A stretch of 64,000 nt of DNA, taken from the NCBI RefSeq assembly GCF_036250065.1, contig NZ_CP109199.1, positions 4,402,001-4,466,000 of the forward strand, in the 5' to 3' direction. The position numbers and the translations under genes are program-made. This DNA is from Micromonospora sp. NBC_01699 (lineage in GTDB: Bacteria; Actinomycetota; Actinomycetes; Mycobacteriales; Micromonosporaceae). This document shows positions 26,784 to 34,895 of this stretch, piece by piece (position 1 is the stretch's first letter; each line of letters opens with the position of its first letter). The notes beneath the pieces are model-generated. The model saw only the letters and a list, made by a program, of their open reading frames with translations. It made no database searches and had not been told where the DNA came from.

Positions 26784-28813
26784 CGGTCCTCCCGCAGCAC
26801 CACGATCCCCAGCCCGGTCAGCCGCAGCGGCTCGCCGGGCGCGATCCGCTCCCCGGTGAGCAGTTCGACCCCACCGGTATGGGCGGTCAGCTCGACCGGT
26901 TCGGCCCGGTGGTTGAGCAGGAACAGCAGTCGGGACCCGTCCGGGGCGACCCGTACGGCGGACTCCAGCTCCGGCACCTCCGGGTACGGCCCGAGCAGGT
27001 CGTGGTTCGCCAACACCTGCCGGACCACCCAGGACACCCCGGTCGGGTCCAGCCCGGCGGCGACGTACCAGCCGTGGCCGGCGCCGAAGGAGTTGCGGGT
27101 GACCGCCGGGGTGCCGGCGTAGAAGTCGGCCAGGTAGCTGCCGACCACCTCGGCTCCCTCCGCGATGACCAGCTCGAACAGCAGTCTCGACTCGACGTCG
27201 AGCGGCCCGTCGCCGGCGTCGAGTCGGACCGGGTTGACGATCTCCGGTTCCCGCGCGTCCCACTCGTCGACGCGTACCCCCATCAGCCGGCCCAGTGGAC
27301 CGGGCACGTCCATCAGGAACGCGTTGTCGTCCTCGTCCACCCGCCCGGACAGGTAGGTGGTCAGCACCGACCCGCCGCGCGCGGCCACCGCCTCCAGGCG
27401 TTGCGGCAGGTCGCCCTTGAGCATGTGCAGGGCCGGCGCGACGACCACGTCGTAGCCGGACAGGTCCGCGGTGACCGCCAGCACGTCCAAGTCGACGCCC
27501 GCGTCCCACAGCGCCCGGTGGTACGCCAGCACCACCTGCTGGTAGCGGACCAGTCGGGACGGGCCGTCGGAGATCTCCAACGCCCACCAGCTGTCCCAGT
27601 CGAACAGCAGCGCGACCCGGGCCGGGGTCCGGGCGCCGAGCACCGCCGGCCCGAGCCGGTCGAGTTCGGCGCCGAGCTGCGCGACCTCCCGGAACACCCG
27701 GGTGTCCGACCGGCCGGCGTGACCGATGACCGCCCCGTGGTACTTCTCGCAGGCCCCGCGCGAGGCCCGCAGCTGGAAGAAGAGTACGGCCTGCGCCCCG
27801 TGCGCCACCGCCTGCCAGCTCCACAGTCGCATCAGCCCGGGTCGCTTGAGCGGGTTGACGTCCCGGGCGGCGGTGTGGCTCGGGGTCTGCTCCATCAGCC
27901 AGAACGGTTGGCCGTCCCCGACCCCGCGCATCAGGTCGTGGGTGAACGCCATCCTGGCCGCCGACCGGTCGTCGGGCGGGTAGTTGTCCCAGGAGACGAA
28001 GTCCAGGTGTGGTGCCCAGCGGTGGTAGTCGATGGGCCGGTACATGCCCATGAAGTTCGTGGTCACGGGTGTGTCGGGGCTGGACTCCCGGATGGCCGAC
28101 TTCTCGTCGCGGAAGTTGGCGAGCATGGCGTCGGACATGAACCGCAGGTAGTCCAGGGTGATGCCCTGGAAGGCGGTGTGGTCCGGGCCGCGCCAGTGCT
28201 CGGTGAGGGCGGACGGCGGCTCGATCTGGTCCCAGTCGGTGAAGGTGTGCGACCAGAAGGTCGTGTACCAGGCCGCGTTGAGGCAGTCGAGGCTGCCGTA
28301 CCGGCGTTGCAGCCAGTGCCGGAAGGCGGCGGCACAGTGGTCGCAGTAGCAGGCGCCGCCGTACTCGTTGCCGACGTGCCAGGCGACGACCGCCGGGTTC
28401 GCGGCGTACCGCCGGGCGACCCGGCGGGCCAGTTCGGCGGAGAGCCGGCGGAAGACCGGGGAGCTGGGGCAGGAGTTGTGTCGCTGCCCGTACCGGTGCC
28501 GGCGGCCCTCGAAGTCGGTCCGGGTCACCTCCGGGTACGCCCGCGCGAGCCACGCCGGATGGGCGCCGGTCCCGGTCGCCAGGCAGATCTGCCGGCCCCG
28601 CCCGGCGGCCCGCTCGACTATGCGGTCCAGCAGCGAGAAGTCGTAGACCCGTTCGGACGGCTGGGTGAGCGCCCAGTCGAAGACGCCCAGGGTCACGGTG
28701 TCGATCCGGGCCGCGTCGAAGAGCCGGTAGTCCTGCTGCCACACCTCCTCGGGCCACTGCTCGGGGTTGTAGTCCCCGCCGAACGGCACCTTCGCGGTGA
28801 CCGGCAGGCTCAT
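26780..28813 (-). CDS. Glycoside hydrolase family 42 (beta-galactosidase-like)
   Basis: 677 residues, ATG overlapping the upstream stop by 4 bp. The TIM barrel starts FGGDYNPEQWPEEVWQQD, a GH42 hallmark. The acid/base is E150 in WHVGNEYGG and the nucleophile E308 in FWLMEQTPS. Zinc-site cysteines are present nearby (CYCDHC). The trimerisation and C-terminal beta domains follow. There is no signal peptide. GH42 enzymes cleave terminal beta-galactosides, and some act on alpha-L-arabinosides. In this operon it would trim side chains from imported hemicellulose oligomers. Confidence 0.92.
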   Translation of the reverse strand: MSLPVTAKVPFGGDYNPEQWPEEVWQQDYRLFDAARIDTVTLGVFDWALTQPSERVYDFSLLDRIVERAAGRGRQICLATGTGAHPAWLARAYPEVTRTDFEGRRHRYGQRHNSCPSSPVFRRLSAELARRVARRYAANPAVVAWHVGNEYGGACYCDHCAAAFRHWLQRRYGSLDCLNAAWYTTFWSHTFTDWDQIEPPSALTEHWRGPDHTAFQGITLDYLRFMSDAMLANFRDEKSAIRESSPDTPVTTNFMGMYRPIDYHRWAPHLDFVSWDNYPPDDRSAARMAFTHDLMRGVGDGQPFWLMEQTPSHTAARDVNPLKRPGLMRLWSWQAVAHGAQAVLFFQLRASRGACEKYHGAVIGHAGRSDTRVFREVAQLGAELDRLGPAVLGARTPARVALLFDWDSWWALEISDGPSRLVRYQQVVLAYHRALWDAGVDLDVLAVTADLSGYDVVVAPALHMLKGDLPQRLEAVAARGGSVLTTYLSGRVDEDDNAFLMDVPGPLGRLMGVRVDEWDAREPEIVNPVRLDAGDGPLDVESRLLFELVIAEGAEVVGSYLADFYAGTPAVTRNSFGAGHGWYVAAGLDPTGVSWVVRQVLANHDLLGPYPEVPELESAVRVAPDGSRLLFLLNHRAEPVELTAHTGGVELLTGERIAPGEPLRLTGLGIVVLREDR

Positions 28814-29496
28814 CCGATGAACTCCTTCCGGATCTTGTCGATCATCGGGTCGCCGATCCGCAGGAACGCCCAGACGAGGACAACGGCCAGCAGCGCCACC
28901 ACCGCCTCGGAGAAGACGGCGGTGAGCGCGGCCGCCGCGGCGAGCAGAACGACGTTGCCGATCGGGACGCTGGGGGTGCGGACCAGGAAGTACAGCGCCA
29001 GCCGGGCCACGTCGCGGGTACGGAAGGTGAACAGCGAGGTGACCACCAGCGCGTTGGCCCCGCAGAGGGTCACGCCCACGCCGACGAGGACCAGCGGCAC
29101 CGCCCAGCCGGCCGGGACCGTGGCGGCGCCGAGGTTGGCCAGGTTCACCGCGATGACGGTCAGCCACAGCAGGGTCGGCACCCAGACCCGCAGCACACCG
29201 GGAAGGTTGGCCCGGTACGCCCGCCAGAACAGGCCGGCGGGGCGCAGATCGGTCGGGTCGGGCCGCTGGTGCCGCAGGGCGTACAGGGCGGCGGAGACGG
29301 CCGGGCCGACCGGGACCAGGCAGATCGCGACCAGTGGCAGGTTGCTGGCGTCGCCGCCGAGCAGGACGAGCGGGACCAGACCGGGCAGGGTGGTGAGCAG
29401 GAGCAGCAGCTCGACGACCAGCAGGGTGTAGACGAACGCGGCCGCCCGGGACAGCGGCCCGTCACCGACCTGTCCCCGCGTCCGGACGTCACTCAC
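28810..29496 (-). CDS. YesL-like membrane protein (DUF624)
   Basis: 228 residues from GTG 29496 with AAGGAG at proper spacing. Five or six hydrophobic helices follow the YesL pattern (FVYTLLVVELLLLLTTLPGLVPLVLLG, then GPAVSAALYALR and FWRAYRANLPGVLRVW). YesL proteins accompany LplA-type sugar importers and intracellular glycosidases in Firmicutes and actinobacteria, and their exact role is unknown. It is the first gene after the 17-bp hairpin that separates it from the binding protein gene and overlaps GH42 by 4 bp. Confidence 0.82.
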   Translation of the reverse strand: MSDVRTRGQVGDGPLSRAAAFVYTLLVVELLLLLTTLPGLVPLVLLGGDASNLPLVAICLVPVGPAVSAALYALRHQRPDPTDLRPAGLFWRAYRANLPGVLRVWVPTLLWLTVIAVNLANLGAATVPAGWAVPLVLVGVGVTLCGANALVVTSLFTFRTRDVARLALYFLVRTPSVPIGNVVLLAAAAALTAVFSEAVVALLAVVLVWAFLRIGDPMIDKIRKEFIG

Positions 29497-29520
29497 AGGC
29501 TGCTCCTTCGACGAAGCTGA

Positions 29521-29561
29521 CCGGTCCGGCCGGGCCCGGTGGGTGGGCCCGGCCGGACCGG
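29521..29561. terminator. Very strong intra-operon hairpin
   Basis: A perfect 17-bp GC stem (CCGGTCCGGCCGGGCCC and its complement) with a 7-base loop lies between the binding-protein stop at 29565 and the YesL start at 29496. In an operon this position fits partial termination or 3' stabilisation, giving more importer than enzyme mRNA. Confidence 0.8.
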
Positions 29562-29564
29562 CGG

Positions 29565-31199
29565 TCAACCGTTGTCCTTCTGGAAACGCTCGTACGCCTT
29601 GTTGACCAGCGTCAGGTACGACTCCGAGTTCTTGGCCTTCAGCTCGGCCACGTAGGCGTCCCACTCGGTGAAGGGGCGTTGGCCGAGGATGAACCGCAGC
29701 CCGTTCTGGGTGACGTAGTCCTTCAGCGGCGTCTCCCACAGCGACGCCTGCTCGCGCTCCTCGTCGGTGAACGGGTACGGCGGCGGCACCGCCAGCGACT
29801 TGCGGGCGCTCATCACCTTCTGGAACTCCTGCTCCTCCGGCGGGAAGAACGACTGCACCAGTTCGAGGTTGCCGCCGTAGACGAACACCCCGTTCTGGAA
29901 GCCGAACTCCTTTTGCAGGTGCTTGGTCCCCTTGGGGTTCAGCCCGAGGACGTCGACGTCGACGGTCAGGGTCCGCTTGCCGGAGCCGTCCCTGGTGTAC
30001 GTCGTGCCCTCGACGCCCCACTTGGCGAACTCCTGGCCCACGTCGGAGTACCACAGCCAGTCGATGAACTGCATCATGGCGACGAAGTTCTTGCTGTCCC
30101 GGGCCTTCGTGGAGATCATGATGCCGTTCTCCAGCCGGGAGGCGGGGTTGATCTCCCCGGCCGGGCCGACCAGCAGTGGGATCTTGACCAGCTTCGCGTT
30201 CGGCAGGGTCTTCGCCAGGTCCGGCCGGTTCTCGTTGACCAGGGTCTGCGCGTTGGCGCCGATGACGAACGACCTGCCGTTGGCCAGCTTCTGGCGCGCC
30301 TGGTCATCGGTCTGGGTGAAGCTCTCCGGATCGAGCAGCCCCTCCGTAACCAGCTTGTTGACGTACTGGAGCATCTGCTTGTACTGCTCGGTGGCACCGG
30401 TGTATAGGAACTTCTTGGCGTTCGGGTCCCAGGTGGCGTGCTGGTAGTTCCAGCCGGCCTGGGTGCCGTACGAGACGCCGAGGATGTTGAGCAGGCTGCC
30501 GCCGGGGGTCGGCTTGCCCCACCGCTCCGAGAACGGGTACGTGTCCGGGTACCTCGCCTTCATCGCCTTCAGCACCACGTACAGGTCGTCCCAGGTCTTC
30601 GGCATCTGGAGGCCGAGTTGGTCGAGGATGTCGGCCCGGACGGCCAGCGAGTAGTCGTGCGTCGGCTTCTCGTGTACGCCGGGGAGCAGGTAGAACTTGC
30701 CGTCCGACTGCCGCAGCGTGTCGATCTCCGGTTCGAGCTTCCACTTGGCGATCTTGTCCCTGAGGTTGGGCATCAGGTCGAGGTAGTCGCTCACCGGGAG
30801 GATCGCGCCGGAGGAGACAAAGGCGTTCTCCTGCGGATGGTAGGTCTTCGGGATGATCATCGGTGCGTCGCCGGCACCGATGAGCAGGCTGCGCTTCTGC
30901 TCGTAGTCGCTCAACGGCACCGCGACCGGTTCGAGCTTCACGTTGGTGCGCTTGGTCAGCTCCGACCAGAACAGCCAGTCGTTCTTCAGCGGGTAGAACG
31001 AGTGGTTGTTGTAGAGGGTGGAGAAGGACAGCGGCTCGGTGGCCTTGAACTGGTCCCCGACGGCGAAGTCGGCCATGGCGCCGGCCCGGTTGCCGGAGAG
31101 GTCCGTGGCCTGCGGGGATTCCTCCGAGCACGCGACGAGGCTGAGGGTGAGCAGACCGGCAGCCGCTATCGCTACCCGGCGCCACGTTCTGTGGAGCAT
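29565..31199 (-). CDS. Solute-binding lipoprotein of oligosaccharide importer, LplA type
   Basis: 544 residues, larger than ordinary sugar-binding proteins and typical of the LplA/YtcQ group. A signal peptide ends in a lipobox LSLVAC with lipidated C24. Family-typical segments include LLIGAGDAPMII, LRDKIAKWKLEPEIDTLRQ-like and MPKTWDDLYVVLKAMKARYPDTYPFSERWGK. AAAGGAC precedes the ATG. It captures oligosaccharides for the two permeases encoded upstream. With the GH67 gene in the same operon, aldouronates released from glucuronoxylan are the most likely ligand. Confidence 0.92.
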   Translation of the reverse strand: MLHRTWRRVAIAAAGLLTLSLVACSEESPQATDLSGNRAGAMADFAVGDQFKATEPLSFSTLYNNHSFYPLKNDWLFWSELTKRTNVKLEPVAVPLSDYEQKRSLLIGAGDAPMIIPKTYHPQENAFVSSGAILPVSDYLDLMPNLRDKIAKWKLEPEIDTLRQSDGKFYLLPGVHEKPTHDYSLAVRADILDQLGLQMPKTWDDLYVVLKAMKARYPDTYPFSERWGKPTPGGSLLNILGVSYGTQAGWNYQHATWDPNAKKFLYTGATEQYKQMLQYVNKLVTEGLLDPESFTQTDDQARQKLANGRSFVIGANAQTLVNENRPDLAKTLPNAKLVKIPLLVGPAGEINPASRLENGIMISTKARDSKNFVAMMQFIDWLWYSDVGQEFAKWGVEGTTYTRDGSGKRTLTVDVDVLGLNPKGTKHLQKEFGFQNGVFVYGGNLELVQSFFPPEEQEFQKVMSARKSLAVPPPYPFTDEEREQASLWETPLKDYVTQNGLRFILGQRPFTEWDAYVAELKAKNSESYLTLVNKAYERFQKDNG

Positions 31200-31270
31200 G
31201 GCCCGTCCTTTCGGTGCGGTGGTGGTTGGGGTGAGGTGGTGTGCGGTGCAACAGTGGTGGGCCGAGCGGA

Positions 31271-32194
31271 CTACCCCTTGACCGCGCCGAGCATCACGCC
31301 CGATACGAAGAACCGCTGGACGAACGGGTAGACCAGCAGGATCGGCAGGGTGGTGAGCACGATGGTCACGGACTGGAGGGTGGCCGCGGCCTGGACCGCG
31401 TCCGCGTCGGCGACGCCACCGGCCGACTGCGCGCCGGTGGCTCCCGAGATCAGGTTGCGCAGGTAGACCGTCACCGGGAGGAGTTCCTGCCGGTCCAGGT
31501 AGAGGAACGCGGTGAACCACGAGTTCCAGTAGGAGACGGCGTAGAACAGCACCATCGTGGCGATGATGGCCTTCGACAGCGGCAGCACGATCCGCAGCAG
31601 CGTGCCGTACGTGTTCAGGCCGTCGACGGCGGCGGCCTCCTCCAGTTCGACCGGCAGACTCTCGAAGAACGCCTTCATCACCAGCAGGTTGAACACGCTG
31701 ATCGCGTTCGGCACGACAACCGCCCAGATGCTGTTCTTCATGCCCAGGCTCGTGATCAGCACGTAGTTGGGGATCAGACCGCCGGAGAAGAACATCGTGA
31801 ACACCGCGACGCCGACCAACGCGCCGCGCCCCTTGAGCTGCGGCTTCGACAACACGTACGCGTAGCAGGTGGTCAGCACGATGGCGATGAACGTGGCGAC
31901 GACGGTGTACACCACCGTGTTGCGGTAGTTCGTCCAGAACATCGAGTCGGACAACACGAGCTTGTACGCGGTCAGGTCGAACCCGCGCGGCACGAGGTTG
32001 ACCTGCCCGGAGATCAGGTACGCCTCGTCGCTGAGCGAACGGGCCACGATGTTGACGAAGGGGTACAGCGTCACGATCACGACGCCGGTCAGGATGACGG
32101 CGTTGACCGCCTGGAACACCCGGCGACCCCGGCTCGGCCGTACCCCGCGCCGGCCGACGGCCGCCGACCGGGATCCGCCGGTCCCCACGGTCAC
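31271..32194 (-). CDS. Oligosaccharide ABC permease, YtcP/LplC type
   Basis: 307 residues, GTG start overlapping the partner permease stop (GTGA). Six transmembrane helices, with the EAA loop VELEEAAAVDGLNTYGTLLRIVLPLSKAI and a C-terminus ending FFVSGVMLGAVKG, both characteristic of the YtcP/LplC subfamily. It works with the LplB-type permease and the lipoprotein encoded after a 71-bp gap. As for the other importer, no ATPase gene is included. Confidence 0.93.
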   Translation of the reverse strand: MTVGTGGSRSAAVGRRGVRPSRGRRVFQAVNAVILTGVVIVTLYPFVNIVARSLSDEAYLISGQVNLVPRGFDLTAYKLVLSDSMFWTNYRNTVVYTVVATFIAIVLTTCYAYVLSKPQLKGRGALVGVAVFTMFFSGGLIPNYVLITSLGMKNSIWAVVVPNAISVFNLLVMKAFFESLPVELEEAAAVDGLNTYGTLLRIVLPLSKAIIATMVLFYAVSYWNSWFTAFLYLDRQELLPVTVYLRNLISGATGAQSAGGVADADAVQAAATLQSVTIVLTTLPILLVYPFVQRFFVSGVMLGAVKG

Positions 32195-33177
32195 CACAGG
32201 CTCGTTCCCACAGTGCGACGGGAGATCGTGTTCGCCGTCAGGACCAGGATCAGCCCGATCACGGCCTCGAACAGACCGATCGCGGCGGCGTAGCTGAAGT
32301 TGCTGGACTCGAAGCCCATCCGGAACAGGTAGGTGGAGATGACGTCCGCCGTCGGGTAGGTCAGTGCGTTGTAGAGCAGCAGGATCTTCTCGAACCCGAC
32401 CGCCATGAACGTGCCGATGTTGAGGATCAGCAGCGTCACCATCGTCGGCCGGATTCCGGGCAGCGTCACGTGCCAGGTTTGGCGCCACCGGTTGGCCCCG
32501 TCGATCCGGGCCGCCTCGTACAGGTTCTCGTCGATGGTGGTGAGCGCGGCGAGGTAGAGAATCGTGCCCCAGCCGACGGTCTGCCAGACCTCCGAGGATA
32601 CGTAGATGGTCCGGAACCACTCCGGCTGTTGTAGGAACGGCACCGCGTCGCCGCCGAGACCGCGGACGAGCTGGTTCACCGTCCCGTCCACCGACAGCAG
32701 CTGCATGACCATGGCCGCCACGATCACGATCGACAGGAAGTGCGGCAGGTAGGACACGGACTGGACGAAGCGCTTCAGCGTACGGGTGCGGACCTCGTTG
32801 AGCAGCAACGCCAGCACGATCGGGAGCGGGAAGCAGAACAGCAGGGTCAGCGTTCCCAGCACGAGCGTGTTGGTGAACACCTCCCAGAACGTCGGGTCGG
32901 TGAAGAACATCCGGAAGTACCGCAGGCCGACCCAGTACTCGCCGAACAGGTTCCCGCCGGGTTCGAACCGGCGGAACGCGATCACGTTGCCGAGCATCGG
33001 CAGGTACCGGAAGACCAGGAAGAACAGCAGCGGCAGGACGGCCAGCGAGTAGAGCTGCCAGTCCCGACGCAGCGCCTGCCGCCAGCCGCGCCGACGACGC
33101 GTACGCCGATCGGGTCCGGTCCGCGGCAAAGCGGGAGGTCGGGTTCCTTCCGGCCGCCGCAGTGTCTCGGATGCCAT
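32191..33177 (-). CDS. Oligosaccharide ABC permease, LplB type
   Basis: 328 residues from ATG 33177, preceded by AGGAGG; a longer frame to 33294 lacks a ribosome site. After an Arg-rich cytosolic head come six helices, beginning with YSLAVLPLLFFLVFRYLPMLGNVIAFRRF, a hallmark of LplB. The EAA-like loop is ENLYEAARIDGANRWRQTWHVTLPGI. It is the first gene of the aldouronate-type operon (33177 down to 24648). The palindrome at 33246-33258 lies 69 bp upstream of its start. Confidence 0.93.
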   Translation of the reverse strand: MASETLRRPEGTRPPALPRTGPDRRTRRRRGWRQALRRDWQLYSLAVLPLLFFLVFRYLPMLGNVIAFRRFEPGGNLFGEYWVGLRYFRMFFTDPTFWEVFTNTLVLGTLTLLFCFPLPIVLALLLNEVRTRTLKRFVQSVSYLPHFLSIVIVAAMVMQLLSVDGTVNQLVRGLGGDAVPFLQQPEWFRTIYVSSEVWQTVGWGTILYLAALTTIDENLYEAARIDGANRWRQTWHVTLPGIRPTMVTLLILNIGTFMAVGFEKILLLYNALTYPTADVISTYLFRMGFESSNFSYAAAIGLFEAVIGLILVLTANTISRRTVGTSLW

Positions 33178-33245
33178 CTCCCGACCTCCTGTCCGCCCTA
33201 CGGGATCCGGCCTCCGGACGCATCGAGTCGCGACCGTATCCGGCT

Positions 33246-33258
33246 CCGAAAGTTTCGG
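33246..33258. promoter_or_regulatory. Palindromic operator candidate CCGAAAGTTTCGG
   Basis: A perfect 13-bp palindrome around a central G, 69 bp upstream of the LplB start. It matches the CGAA-N-TTCG class of operators described for xylobiose/xylan regulators of the LacI family in Streptomyces. No LacI gene lies in the window, so the regulator would be encoded elsewhere. Confidence 0.65.
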
Positions 33259-33430
33259 TAAACTCCGTAACCTTTTCGGCAACCTAGAGGCCACCGTCTA
33301 TGCGTGTCAAGGGTCACAAAGGGGCACCCACGTCCGATCACGGTACGGCGACGACCAGCACAAGCCTCCCGACCGGCGCAACCACCGTCACGAACGGCTC
33401 CCTGAGCCATCCGATCATGTTGGCATCTCG

Positions 33431-33444
33431 CCGAAACTTTCAGG
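33431..33444. promoter_or_regulatory. Second GAAA-N-TTTC site
   Basis: CCGAAACTTTCAGG shares the GAAA-N-TTTC core with the site at 33246-33258 but has one mismatch in its flanks. The two centres are about 186 bp apart, a spacing at which a tetrameric LacI-family repressor could loop DNA. Confidence 0.4.
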
Positions 33445-33518
33445 CGCTCTCGACAACTTTCTGGCCCGACGAGGCTTAGCCGACCGACCGGCGGGCGCGC
33501 GGTGGCGCGGTGGCGCGG

Positions 33519-34088
33519 TCAGGCCGGCGGCCAGTTGCGGAGAACCGTGTCGAGGGCGTCCAGGGCCCTGGACCACGAGGCGTCCGCCGCGCGCGGGTGG
33601 TGGCTGAATCCACCCACCCGCTCCAGGCTCACGTATCCGTGGAAAGTGCTGTGCAGGAGCCGGACCGCGTCCGTCTGGTCCGGCTCCGGCAGCCGGTAGC
33701 CGCGCAGGATCGCCCGGGTCATCTGCGCGTGCCGGCTTGCCGCGCTGGCCACCGCCGTCTCCGGGTCGAGTTCGACCTGCATCGCGGCGTACCGGCCCGG
33801 ATGCTGTCTGGCGTAGTCCCGGTAGGCGTTCGCGAAGGCGACCAGCGCGTCCTTGCCGGCCCGGCCGGCCAGGGCGGCCGCGACCCGGTCGGCGAGTTCC
33901 GCCAGGGCCAGCACCGCCACCCTCACCCTGAGGTCCCGGACGTTCCTGATGTGTGAGTAGAGGCTGGCGTCCCTGACACCGAACCCGCGCGCGAGCGCCG
34001 AGACGGTCAGGTTCTCGAAGCCGACCTCGTCGGCCAGGTCCGCCGCCGCCCGGGCCAGGCGTTCGGCGGTCACCCCCGCGCGTGCCAT
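33519..34088 (-). CDS. TetR family regulator with C-terminal WHG-type domain
   Basis: 189 residues, ATG 34088 with GGGAGGG upstream. The helix-turn-helix (about 8-52) reads AERLARAAADLADEVGFENLTVSALARGFGVRDASLYSHIRNVRDL. The C-terminal part resembles the TetR_C_33/WHG ligand domain (YRDYARQHPGRYAAMQ, LLHSTFHGYVSLE). A 15-bp perfect inverted repeat lies 16 bp upstream of the start, probably its own operator. It may also govern the divergent FBP-domain gene at 34170. Confidence 0.9.
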   Translation of the reverse strand: MARAGVTAERLARAAADLADEVGFENLTVSALARGFGVRDASLYSHIRNVRDLRVRVAVLALAELADRVAAALAGRAGKDALVAFANAYRDYARQHPGRYAAMQVELDPETAVASAASRHAQMTRAILRGYRLPEPDQTDAVRLLHSTFHGYVSLERVGGFSHHPRAADASWSRALDALDTVLRNWPPA

Positions 34089-34103
34089 GGGTCCCTCCCA
34101 AAA

Positions 34104-34118
34104 CCTAGAGGCTCTAGG
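34104..34118. promoter_or_regulatory. TetR operator candidate CCTAGAG-G-CTCTAGG
   Basis: A perfect 7-bp inverted repeat with a 1-base centre in the 81-bp gap between the leftward TetR gene (start 34088) and the rightward FBP-domain gene (start 34170). It is placed to block transcription in both directions. Confidence 0.7.
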
Positions 34119-34169
34119 CTAGTACATAATCATTCGCCGTACTGGGCTGGCCGGTGTAGCTTTTTGCCC

Positions 34170-34664
34170 GTGCTACAGCCAACCGAGCATGAGATCCGCG
34201 CGTCGTTCGTCAACTGCACCAAGGGTGAGACGAAGCGCCTGGCCCTGCCCCGTGACCTGGCCACCCGGCCGTGGCACGACCTGGACTTCCTCGGATGGCG
34301 CGACGACGCCGCGCCGCAGCGGGCGTACCTGGTCACCGAGACCGGCGACGGCCTCATGGGCGTGGCGCTACGACTGGCGTCGCCCCACACCGGTCAGGCA
34401 CGGCGCAGCATGTGCTCGCTGTGCCTGACCACGCACACCGGCAACGGCGTATCGCTGATGACCGCGCGCAAGGCGGGACCCAGTGGACAGCAGGGCAACT
34501 CGGTCGGCGCCTACATCTGCGCGGATCTGGCCTGCTCGCTGTACCTGCGCGGAAAGAAGCAGGCCGCGCCCGGCGGGCGGCTGCACGAGTCACTCACGCT
34601 GGCCGAACAGATCGAACGGACCACGGCCAACCTGACCGGATTCCTGAGCCGGGTGGTCGACTGA
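34170..34664 (+). CDS. FBP-domain (FusB-like) zinc-finger protein
   Basis: 164 residues from GTG 34170; a TTG at 34164 is possible but the conserved family start (LQPTEHEIRASFVNCTKGE) follows the GTG directly. The C-terminal half has a treble-clef arrangement, with CSLC at the turn after RRSMC and a later CADLACSLY helix. These are the features of the FBP/FusB-like proteins that bind elongation factor G or 70S ribosomes. In actinobacteria these are often annotated as fibronectin-binding proteins. There is no clear ribosome site, and an AT-rich TACATAAT about 45 bp upstream could be a -10 element. Confidence 0.78.
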   Translation: MLQPTEHEIRASFVNCTKGETKRLALPRDLATRPWHDLDFLGWRDDAAPQRAYLVTETGDGLMGVALRLASPHTGQARRSMCSLCLTTHTGNGVSLMTARKAGPSGQQGNSVGAYICADLACSLYLRGKKQAAPGGRLHESLTLAEQIERTTANLTGFLSRVVD

Positions 34665-34772
34665 CCACGTGTGGCACGGCACGACAGACACAGCGGTCCC
34701 CCGAGGGCTGCTGATCAAGGCGTACGGGGCGAGCGGCCGAGAACAGCCAGCCTGCGGGGACGCTGACGCGGA

Positions 34773-34853
34773 TGACGAAAAACGTCATTCTCTGTTTCTC
34801 TCTCAAGAGTTCGCTTCTCCTGAGGAGGATTAAGGGAATGACGTTTTTCGTCA
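34773..34853. repeat. Nested inverted repeat, 18-bp perfect arms each itself palindromic
   Basis: TGACGAAAAACGTCATTC (34773-34790) and its exact complement (34836-34853) flank a 45-bp, less GC-rich centre. Each arm also contains its own hairpin TGACG-AAAAA-CGTCA. The centre holds a further small palindrome, CTCCTGAGGAG. The element sits between the converging FBP gene and the DUF397 gene, where a bidirectional terminator is expected, but its structure is more elaborate than the other terminators here. Confidence 0.85.
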
Positions 34854-34895
34854 CAGTCGTCAGCAGACAGGGCACCCCGTGCCCGCTACGGGCGG

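Larger units (their letters stand above)
33178..33518. other. Promoter region of the glycosidase/importer operon
   Basis: About 340 bases with no convincing gene. The operon's promoter should lie here. Two related GAAA-N-TTTC palindromes (33246-33258 and 33431-33444) are the notable content. The rightmost part is the 3' flank of the leftward TetR gene. Confidence 0.6.

Noticed and set aside
24648-28757. Single 1369-codon minus-strand frame suggesting a fused glycosidase
   Set aside because: Only the part after 26783 reads as GH67. The rest is a shadow of the GH42 gene, which has its own frame and start at 28813.
33198-33410. 70-codon minus-strand open frame upstream of the LplB gene
   Set aside because: No ribosome site, no family resemblance, and it covers the operator-containing promoter region.
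34119-34130. CTAGTACATAAT, found again at 63867-63878
   Set aside because: The shared 12-mer contains a -10-like sequence and the two contexts have nothing else in common; most likely chance or generic promoter similarity.
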